Assembly (NCBI GenBank): GCA_900765465.1
Contig: CAAFRM010000064.1
Span: 1 to 39,182 of the forward strand
Direction of reading: 5' to 3'
Length of the DNA stretch: 39,182 nucleotides
From: an uncultured Prevotella sp.
GTDB lineage: Bacteria; Bacteroidota; Bacteroidia; Bacteroidales; Bacteroidaceae
In this document: piece after piece, positions 22,721-29,311 of the stretch
How the letters are laid out: each line of letters begins with the position of its first letter
How positions within the stretch are numbered: the stretch's first letter is position 1
Translations under genes and position numbers: made by a program
The notes under the pieces: generated by a model
Databases searched by the model: none
Told to the model about the DNA's origin: nothing
Seen by the model: only the letters and a program-made list of their open reading frames with translations

Positions 22721-24439
22721 TTATTTATTCTGCTTAGCCCAAGTATCCTTCAAGCCAACAGTCTTGTTGAATACAGGCATCTCATCAGTAGTGTCAAGGT
22801 CAGCCATGAAGTAACCAATGCGCTGGAACTGGAGATACTCTCCTGGCTTCTTGGTTGCTGCATATTCCTCTACATAGCACTCCTTGAAATCGTGGTAGCT
22901 CTCTGGGTTGAGCAATTCACGGAAGTCGCGCTCGTCAGCAGATGGGTTTTCGATGGCGAAGAGACGGTCGTACTCGCGTACTTCTGCCTTTACGCAGTGG
23001 TCGGCAGATACCCAGTGAAGAGTACCTTTTACCTTGCGGTTGGCACCTTCCATTCCGCTCTTGCTGATAGGATCGTATTCTGCCTGGATTTCAGTGATGA
23101 CACCGTTCTCGTCCTTGGTGCAACCTGTACACTTCACGATATAAGCGTTCTTCAAGCGAACTTCCTTTCCAGGAGTCATACGGAAGAACTTCTTTGGAGC
23201 ATCCTCCATAAAGTCGGCACGCTCAATCCAGAGGTTCTTTGAGAAGGTGATGGTATGTGTGCCATCTGCCTCGTTCTCTGGGTTATTGATAGCCTCCATC
23301 TCCTCGCTCTCACCCTCTGGATAATTGGTGATGACGAGTTTCACTGGGTCGAGTACGGCACTTACACGGCAAGCCTTCTTGTTCAAGTCCTCACGAACTG
23401 AAGCCTCCAGAAGAGCCATATCATTGAGGGCATCGAACTTGGTATAACCGATGCTGTCGATGAACATGCGGATACTCTCTGGTGAATAACCGCGGCGACG
23501 CATACCGCAAAGTGTAGGCATACGAGGGTCATCCCAGCCATTTACCAGGTGCTCATCTACCAGAGTATGGAGCTTACGCTTGCTCATTACTGTATAAGTG
23601 AGGTTCAAGCGGTTGAACTCAATCTGGCGAGGACGGTTATCGTTCAATACGTCATCGCTGCCATCCATCTCCTTCAGGAAGTCGACGAACTTGTCGTAGA
23701 GTGGACGGTGAGGAACAAACTCCAAGGTACAGATAGAGTGGGTAACACCCTCGAAATAGTCGCTCTGTCCGTGTGCGAAGTCGTACATTGGATAAGCGTG
23801 CCACTTGGTACCTGTACGGTGGTGAGGAGTCTGGATGATGCGGTACATGATTGGGTCGCGGAAGTGCATGTTTGGATTAGCCATGTCAAGCTTCGCACGA
23901 AGTACCATACTTCCTTCTACAGCCTCAGGAGTGTTCATTTTCTCAAAGAGAGCAAGGCTTTCCTCAACAGGACGGTCGCGATATGGGCTGGCAGTACCAG
24001 GGGTAGTAGGTGTACCCTTCTGTGCTGCAATTTCCTCAGCAGTCTGCTCATCGATATAAGCATGTCCCTTCTTGATCATCCATACCGCAAACTCCCACAG
24101 CTTCTCAAAGTAGTCTGAAGCATAATAGATGTTGCCCCACTTAAAGCCGAGCCACTGGATGTCTTGGAGGATATTTTCTACGTATTCGTTGTTTTCCTTA
24201 CTTGGGTTGGTGTCATCAAATCTGAGGTTGCAGACACCCTTGTATTTTTCGGCTACACCGAAGTCCATGCAGATGGCCTTGGCGTGACCGATGTGAAGGT
24301 AGCCGTTAGGCTCTGGTGGGAAACGGGTCTGGATTCGACCAGCGTTCTTACCTTCCTTGAGGTCTTCCTCAACCAACTGTTCTACGAAAGAGATGCTCTT
24401 TGTTTTCTCCTCGATTTTGTTTTCTTCATTAATTGCCAT
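22721..24439 (-). CDS. glnS: Glutamine--tRNA ligase
   Basis: GlnRS charges tRNA(Gln) with glutamine directly. The 572-residue product is a class I synthetase with RFPPEPNGYLHIGHAKA (HIGH at 49-52) and the KMSKS equivalent VMSKRKL near residue 280. PEPNGYLHIGHAK with the LRFDDTNPSKE motif is characteristic of GlnRS rather than GluRS. The C-terminal third is the beta-barrel anticodon-binding domain. Having GlnRS argues against obligate tRNA-dependent amidation for Gln in this organism. A promoter element TATCTTTG lies 58 bp upstream. Confidence 0.95.
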   Translation of the reverse strand: MAINEENKIEEKTKSISFVEQLVEEDLKEGKNAGRIQTRFPPEPNGYLHIGHAKAICMDFGVAEKYKGVCNLRFDDTNPSKENNEYVENILQDIQWLGFKWGNIYYASDYFEKLWEFAVWMIKKGHAYIDEQTAEEIAAQKGTPTTPGTASPYRDRPVEESLALFEKMNTPEAVEGSMVLRAKLDMANPNMHFRDPIMYRIIQTPHHRTGTKWHAYPMYDFAHGQSDYFEGVTHSICTLEFVPHRPLYDKFVDFLKEMDGSDDVLNDNRPRQIEFNRLNLTYTVMSKRKLHTLVDEHLVNGWDDPRMPTLCGMRRRGYSPESIRMFIDSIGYTKFDALNDMALLEASVREDLNKKACRVSAVLDPVKLVITNYPEGESEEMEAINNPENEADGTHTITFSKNLWIERADFMEDAPKKFFRMTPGKEVRLKNAYIVKCTGCTKDENGVITEIQAEYDPISKSGMEGANRKVKGTLHWVSADHCVKAEVREYDRLFAIENPSADERDFRELLNPESYHDFKECYVEEYAATKKPGEYLQFQRIGYFMADLDTTDEMPVFNKTVGLKDTWAKQNK

Positions 24440-24496
24440 ATTCTATAGAATTACTTTATTATTTTCTAAAACCAGTATTTTTCTCGTTTGATGGTG

Positions 24497-24504
24497 CAAA
24501 GATA
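24497..24504 (-). promoter_or_regulatory. -7 element of the glnS promoter
   Basis: CAAAGATA reads TATCTTTG on the minus strand, 58 bp upstream of the glnS ATG. No clear -33 TTTG was found. Confidence 0.5.
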
Positions 24505-24624
24505 CAAATTTTATTATAAGTACGGAAATTCTTAGGCTCGAAATTTAAGAAGAAATGTAGGAAAGTAAGAAAAAATGTTTCCTGAGGGGGAAAATATAGT
24601 GAATAACAGTTAAAGAAAGCGCCC

Positions 24625-24665
24625 AAAAATACAAAGAAAGCGCCTCCACACCATGTGGGGGCGCT
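24625..24665 (-). terminator. Terminator of the lipoprotein-PAP2-transferase operon
   Basis: On the minus strand agcgcccccac pairs with gtggaggcgct (24655-24665 with 24639-24649, one G-U) around a 5-nt loop, followed by ttctttgtattttt. A second copy of aaagaaagcgcc lies 21 bp further on (24612-24623). Confidence 0.75.
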
Positions 24666-24698
24666 CAGCTTATGATGAATATGTATTAGATGGAAGAA

Positions 24699-25091
24699 TT
24701 ACTTCTTCTCTTCTACTGCCTTTCTGTAAGTCTCGTTCTTAACGATGAGAGTTCCTTCTTCTGTATCAACAGATACCATATCCTTTACTTCTGCATCGAG
24801 ACCCTTGCGGATGAGGTTGATGCTGGCAGATGGACCCTGTGGCTTGACATCCATATCCCACTTGAAGTAGTCCTTGTCAAGACCAGTGGTCTTTACTGTA
24901 AAGTCTGCGTTGACAGTAATGATGCGCTTTCCGTCAGCACTCTTGTATTCACCAGCAACAGCCTGCTGGAATGCGGAGTCTGTAACCGCTTTTTCTACCT
25001 GAGCTGCAGGGGCAGCAGCTGGTTTCTTTTCTGTGCATGCTGTGAAGGCAAGCATACCCATGGCAATAGCCATCAATGTAAGTTTCTTCAT
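24699..25091 (-). CDS. Small lipoprotein, function unknown
   Basis: The 130-residue product has a lipoprotein signal (MKKLTLMAIAMGMLAFTAC, Cys19) and an Ala/Pro/Lys-rich linker (EKKPAAAPAAQVEK). A compact domain of about 85 residues follows, reading as beta strands (VAGEYKSADGKRIITVNADFTVKTTG, GTLIVKNETYRKA). The pattern resembles the small beta-barrel of NlpE or META-type lipoproteins, but I would not assign a family. It is the last gene of a minus-strand cluster, 45 bp after the PAP2 gene, and may assist or sense envelope changes made by its neighbours. Confidence 0.6.
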   Translation of the reverse strand: MKKLTLMAIAMGMLAFTACTEKKPAAAPAAQVEKAVTDSAFQQAVAGEYKSADGKRIITVNADFTVKTTGLDKDYFKWDMDVKPQGPSASINLIRKGLDAEVKDMVSVDTEEGTLIVKNETYRKAVEEKK

Positions 25092-25136
25092 AATCTTGAT
25101 CTTTTAATTATTGATGTTTTGAAAATATTACTTTCT

Positions 25137-25826
25137 TTAGGATGTGAAAAGCATGATCAGACTTGTAGCAAACATTGTTGCTATGCTGATCAGTCCTACT
25201 GATATGGGGAGATAATCATACTGGATGTTTTTCTTGCTGTTCTGAAACTCCTGGGTGTATGATCTTGCCCAATGGTTATAGGCATAGAATACAATCGATG
25301 CCATAACGAAGCCAATAAAAACTCCTACCAGCAAATCGCCAGGATAATGTACTCCCAGATAGGCACGAGAATATGTTACCAGTGCAGCCCAGAATGCCAG
25401 GAAAATACTCAGCTTTCTGTTTCTTACCAGATACATGGCGAATATGGCTACGCCCCACGAGTTGGCGGAGTGGGAGGAAGGAAATCCGTATCTGCCGCCC
25501 CGGTATCCATCAACCACGTGTACCATATAGGATATGGAGTTGTCCAGGTTGCTTGGACGGAGACGTCCTACCAATGGCTTGAGTAAGCCTGATGCTGTCT
25601 GGTCACAGAGCAATACGAGGAGCGCTACTGCTAGAATAGTGACTATCGTTACCTTCCAGTGAAAATTCTTAATCATCACGAAGATGAACGCTGCATAAAA
25701 TGGAACCCATGTGAATCGGTTGCTCACCAAAACCATGAAGTAATCGAATAGTTCACAGTGCATGCCATTGAAAAATAGCAATATTGCTGTGTCTATCTGT
25801 TCCAGATAATGAATGAGTTCTAGCAT
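25137..25826 (-). CDS. PAP2 superfamily membrane phosphatase
   Basis: The 229-residue product is an integral membrane protein with the three-part PAP2 phosphatase motif: KPLVGRLRPSN (near 84-94), GFPSSHSANS (near 114-123) and SRAYLGVHYPGD (near 155-166). The catalytic His residues are in motifs 2 and 3. Family members dephosphorylate undecaprenyl pyrophosphate, phosphatidate, or lipid A at the periplasmic face. The specific lipid cannot be decided. It lies 58 bp after the LTA-synthase-like gene with no promoter between them, so the pair is probably co-transcribed and acts on related lipids. Confidence 0.88.
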   Translation of the reverse strand: MLELIHYLEQIDTAILLFFNGMHCELFDYFMVLVSNRFTWVPFYAAFIFVMIKNFHWKVTIVTILAVALLVLLCDQTASGLLKPLVGRLRPSNLDNSISYMVHVVDGYRGGRYGFPSSHSANSWGVAIFAMYLVRNRKLSIFLAFWAALVTYSRAYLGVHYPGDLLVGVFIGFVMASIVFYAYNHWARSYTQEFQNSKKNIQYDYLPISVGLISIATMFATSLIMLFTS

Positions 25827-25884
25827 TGTTGCCTTTACTATTTTTGTTGATATTTATATTCTCGTTTATTATTCAATATATAGC

Positions 25885-27792
25885 CTATTTCTTGGCTAAG
25901 TCATCGTATAGCTTCTGGAGATAGGCTTGGCCTCGTTTCAGATTAAAGCCTTTTTCGCCTTTGTCATATACGATTCGCTTGGCTCTGTTGTCGTAGATGA
26001 GCGAGTTCTCTTCTGAAACAATACCAAATGCATCGTTCACCGCAAAGAATGCGAATTTAGGTGTGGCATCACTCATCATGTTCTTACTGAAAGTGAATTC
26101 CCTGTGCTCTACTCCCAACTGACCGAGCAGGGTGGCTGCAATGTCATGCTGTGAACCGATGATGCCCACTTTCATAGGGCGCGAGATAGCTCCACCTGCC
26201 AGGATGAGTGGAATCTGGTAACGGCTACGGTCGTGGTCGTTCAGCTGTTCCTTATATCCTCCCACATGGTCAGGTACAAATACGATAAGCGTATTCTTCC
26301 ATTTAGGCAGTTTGCGGTATTCCCTGACGATGGCACCCATTACGCTGTCGGTGTAGGCGAAAGCATTCAGACGCTTGTCTTTCAATCTATGATAAGGCAC
26401 CTCGAAAGGTTCGTGGCTGCTGGAAGTCTGCAATATTCTCAGCATAGGACGCTTCTCATTCTGCTGTGCCTTGATGTCTTCCATCATTCTGGCTGCTACG
26501 ATATGGTCTGGCACACCCCATTTGCTCAGCTTGTCTTCTATCGGGAAGTTGGCATCAGAAATGATATGCTGGTAACCCTGAGAAACAAGATAGGAGCGCA
26601 TGTTGCAGAAATCTGCATCTCCACCATAATAATAGGTGGTCTTGTAATTCTTATATTTCGCCAGGTTGCGGGCTATGGATGGCAACTGGCTCGTCTTGCG
26701 TGGATAGCGCATGATGCTGGTTGTGGGCTGTGCAGGATAGCCGCTCAATATGGAAACCATACCTCTGTCCGTACGGAAACTGTTGGCATAGAATCTTGTA
26801 AACAGAATACTCTGCTGGGCGATGGAATCCAGGCATACGGCTACATCCTTGTATGAGCCCATGGATGGCATGATGTCGCTGGCAAAACTTTCCATGATGA
26901 CAATGAGTATATCAGGAGTTCCCTTCTTGAAAGTTGCCTCATTGAGCAGAGGGTAGGTGTTCTCATCGCTTGTACTTGTCATCGTAGCGAATATCTTGTC
27001 AGCCTCTTTATCTTTCATGAAGCGATACTGTGAGGCGAAGTCTTCCTGGTGAGTAATCGATTCCAGGAGGCTGAACAGCGGATTCACGGCTGAGTGGTTC
27101 AGATAGGCGTTCTGACTGTAGTATGCCTGTCCCGTGTTCATCGTAGAAACGGTGATGCCACCTCTGATAGGCAGGAAGAGTAAGCCTGTGAGCAGGAGGA
27201 GTATGATGGATGTACGGCCACGATGGCGGTCGAAGTCATCGAATCGATTTCTTTTACCGCTTCCGAGTCCTCCATATCCGTAGGCATAGCGACTGTATTG
27301 CTGGCGTTTCTCGCCTCGCATTCGCAATGTGAACCAAACTCCAATGGTCAGAACTATCAATATGACAATTGAAAGAATCACTTGCCAGATGCTTACACTG
27401 GCGATGGCATCAGCCGGTGATGTGAAGAAGTAGAAGAGTGGAGTGCTGTCCAATGGATACTTCCAGTATGGATAAAGACTTGCGTTAAGCAGGAAACTGC
27501 AAGTGATGAAAAGTGAGGCAATTATGAAGTAGATGTTCATAATTGGTTTAACCAGGTCTCTTTTCAGCCATACCACGGCAATGGAAAGAAAACCTGGAAT
27601 CACAGATAAGTAACCAGCCATCGATAAATCGAGTGGAAGTCCATGCCAGATAACGGCAGGCAACTCCGTGAAGATATTGTCGACAGGTTGTGTGGCAGAA
27701 CCCTTTTCCAAAAAGAGGAACAGCGGCTTCTGCAAAACAAACAATACTACAAACGTAGCATAAGTCTTAACAAACCATATAATTTGCTTCAT
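25885..27792 (-). CDS. LTA synthase-like sulfatase-family membrane transferase
   Basis: The 635-residue product has five N-terminal membrane helices (about 5-25, 52-75, 85-110, 135-155 and 190-210). A large periplasmic alkaline-phosphatase-superfamily domain follows. Metal and nucleophile positions are recognisable: Glu in IVIMESFASD, Thr in FRTDRGMVSILSGYP, and Asp/His in VFVPDHVGG. This layout is that of LtaS, OpgB and the EptA-like phosphotransferases, which move glycerol phosphate or phosphoethanolamine onto glycans or lipids. Gram-negative Bacteroidales have no lipoteichoic acid, so the acceptor is probably lipid A, a glycan or a surface polymer. A promoter is at 27856-27886. Confidence 0.85.
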   Translation of the reverse strand: MKQIIWFVKTYATFVVLFVLQKPLFLFLEKGSATQPVDNIFTELPAVIWHGLPLDLSMAGYLSVIPGFLSIAVVWLKRDLVKPIMNIYFIIASLFITCSFLLNASLYPYWKYPLDSTPLFYFFTSPADAIASVSIWQVILSIVILIVLTIGVWFTLRMRGEKRQQYSRYAYGYGGLGSGKRNRFDDFDRHRGRTSIILLLLTGLLFLPIRGGITVSTMNTGQAYYSQNAYLNHSAVNPLFSLLESITHQEDFASQYRFMKDKEADKIFATMTSTSDENTYPLLNEATFKKGTPDILIVIMESFASDIMPSMGSYKDVAVCLDSIAQQSILFTRFYANSFRTDRGMVSILSGYPAQPTTSIMRYPRKTSQLPSIARNLAKYKNYKTTYYYGGDADFCNMRSYLVSQGYQHIISDANFPIEDKLSKWGVPDHIVAARMMEDIKAQQNEKRPMLRILQTSSSHEPFEVPYHRLKDKRLNAFAYTDSVMGAIVREYRKLPKWKNTLIVFVPDHVGGYKEQLNDHDRSRYQIPLILAGGAISRPMKVGIIGSQHDIAATLLGQLGVEHREFTFSKNMMSDATPKFAFFAVNDAFGIVSEENSLIYDNRAKRIVYDKGEKGFNLKRGQAYLQKLYDDLAKK

Positions 27793-27855
27793 ACGAACGT
27801 TGAACTTTTCTATATTTAATGTTTAAAATTTCTATATTAATAATGTATCTGTATG

Positions 27856-27886
27856 CAAAATTAGGAATAATTTTCGAGATAGACAA
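27856..27886 (-). promoter_or_regulatory. Promoter of the LTA-synthase-like operon
   Basis: On the minus strand TTG (27884-27886) and TAATTTTG (27856-27863) are 20 bp apart. It is divergent from the AraC-type gene's promoter, 37 bp away. Confidence 0.6.
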
Positions 27887-27923
27887 TTATTTTTATAGTT
27901 TTTTTCAAAAAAGTGCCAAAAAA

Positions 27924-27955
27924 TTTGGTAGTTTAATAATTTTGCCGTATCTTTG
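27924..27955 (+). promoter_or_regulatory. Promoter of the AraC-type HTH gene
   Basis: TTTG (27924-27927) and TATCTTTG (27948-27955) are 20 bp apart. The predicted start near 27960 fixes ATG 27978 as the true start and excludes an in-frame ATG at 27819. Confidence 0.8.
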
Positions 27956-27977
27956 TTGTATTAATTTATTACGCATT

Positions 27978-28397
27978 ATGGCTAAGTATAACATTCAACC
28001 CAAAAAAGAGAAGTCAGCAAGATATCAAACCTTGCTGAGTGAGGAGACTAAAGACCGCCTCCGTGATGAGATTATCCGTCTGATTGTAACGGAGAGAAAA
28101 TACAAGGATCCTGAGTACAACTCTAAGAAGTTGGCTGAGGACCTGAGCACGAACTCTCGTTATATTTCAGCAGTGTGTGCAACTCGATTCCACAAGAATT
28201 ATTCAGAGTTGGTTAATGATTATCGTGTGAACGATGCAATGTCGCTGCTCACAGATAAGCGCTACGCAAAGATGAGCGTGGAAGATATCAGTGAGATGGC
28301 TGGATTCAGCACTCGTCAAAGTTTCTATGCAAACTTTTACAAGCGTCTGGGCATAACTCCACGTCAGTATCGCCTCGAACATTCACAGCATAAATAA
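27978..28397 (+). CDS. Stand-alone AraC-type HTH protein
   Basis: The 139-residue product has a basic N-terminus (AKYNIQPKKEKSARYQ). It is otherwise an AraC/XylS DNA-binding domain: a first helix-turn-helix (about 50-75, NSKKLAEDLSTNSRYISAVCATRFHKN) and a second with the AraC signature (about 95-130, MSVEDISEMAGFSTRQSFYANFYKRLGITPRQYR). There is no sensor domain, so it may be a constitutive regulator or respond through a partner. It is divergent from the LTA-synthase-like operon, which makes that operon a plausible target. A good promoter precedes it and a strong terminator follows. Confidence 0.85.
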   Translation: MAKYNIQPKKEKSARYQTLLSEETKDRLRDEIIRLIVTERKYKDPEYNSKKLAEDLSTNSRYISAVCATRFHKNYSELVNDYRVNDAMSLLTDKRYAKMSVEDISEMAGFSTRQSFYANFYKRLGITPRQYRLEHSQHK

Positions 28398-28429
28398 CTG
28401 CGTCTTATAGAAGCAATGCCGCTCATATA

Positions 28430-28472
28430 AAAATGGCTGTACAGGACAGTTTCTTGTACAGCCATTTTTATT
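28430..28472 (+). terminator. Terminator after the AraC-type gene
   Basis: A perfect 14-bp stem (aaaatggctgtaca, 28430-28443, with 28455-28468) and 11-nt loop are followed by tatttt. Its symmetry allows use by the convergent sigma gene as well. Confidence 0.85.
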
Positions 28473-28523
28473 TTGTATTACAATCTATATTCGCTGGTAT
28501 TTAAGAGAGATAATCATCAGACT

Positions 28524-29141
28524 TTATTTTCTAAGAAAATGCTTGAGCACCTTACTGGTTGTATTCTTTGATATCTGGCGTATCGCCTTGTCTCTGATCT
28601 GGCGCACACGCTCTCGCTTCAGCTGCAGGTCTTCTGCTATTTCTGCCAGTGTTTCATGTGCCATTCCTATACCATAGAACTTAGAGATGACTATGCGGTC
28701 GCGTTCTTCCAGTTCTCCAACGCAACGCTCCAAGTCGTTGAGCATCTGGGTGAAAGCAGTGCTGTCATCTGCTGGCTGGGCATCCTTGTTGATCAGGATG
28801 TCAAGTAGGGTGTACTTGTTTCCCTCACTGATAGGGGCATCGATGGAAACAGCTTTTGCAGCATTGCGTGGAGCATGCTTTTTCTGATCCTTTGGTACAC
28901 GATAGAGTGCTGCCTGCTTGTCGATTGTCTGCTGCATCGCCTTGCGAATGAAAGGGGATGCATAAGCCACAAACTGCGAACCGCGTTCGGCATCGTATTT
29001 TTGAGCTGCCGTGAGCATCGCCAAAGTTCCTTCGCTAACCAAGTCATCGAAGTCAACACCATTACCACGATAGTGGTTGGCTACCGATTTTACGTAGTTG
29101 ATGTTATCGCTTACCAACTTATTGATTTCTTTCTCTGTCAT
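28524..29141 (-). CDS. Short sigma-70 family RNA polymerase sigma factor
   Basis: The 205-residue product has sigma region 2 (about 10-75: NYVKSVANHYRGNGVDFDDLVSEGTLAMLTAAQKYDAERGSQFVAYASPFIRKAMQQ) and region 4 (about 140-195: LEERDRIVISKFYGIGMAHETLAEIAEDLQLKRERVRQIRDKAIRQI). Region 4 is of the RpoD/RpoS type, not ECF. Region 1.2 and region 3 are absent or much reduced; a linker rich in KDQKKHAPRN joins the halves. It is therefore an alternative sigma factor related to the primary one but shorter. It has its own promoter (29239-29270) and a symmetric terminator with the AraC-type gene. Confidence 0.85.
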   Translation of the reverse strand: MTEKEINKLVSDNINYVKSVANHYRGNGVDFDDLVSEGTLAMLTAAQKYDAERGSQFVAYASPFIRKAMQQTIDKQAALYRVPKDQKKHAPRNAAKAVSIDAPISEGNKYTLLDILINKDAQPADDSTAFTQMLNDLERCVGELEERDRIVISKFYGIGMAHETLAEIAEDLQLKRERVRQIRDKAIRQISKNTTSKVLKHFLRK

Positions 29142-29238
29142 ATCTCCTTTGGGTCTTTTAATTCATGAATGATGTTTATGATGCAATTTTCTGCCGAGAG
29201 AAACTCTTGCGTGATTGCGTAGTGTGCTCTCTCTACTG

Positions 29239-29270
29239 CAAAAATACAGAGAAATATTTGAAGAAACAAA
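29239..29270 (-). promoter_or_regulatory. Promoter of the short sigma factor gene
   Basis: On the minus strand TTTG (29267-29270) and TATTTTTG (29239-29246) are 20 bp apart. The leader is about 90 nt. Confidence 0.75.
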
Positions 29271-29311
29271 TTTTGCTCCCAAATATTTCTCATTTTAACA
29301 TTCTGCAATAC

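Noticed and set aside
27819..27977. N-terminal extension of the AraC-type protein
   Set aside because: The extension would run through a consensus promoter at 27924-27955 and is rich in Ile/Phe/Tyr; the transcript should start after it.
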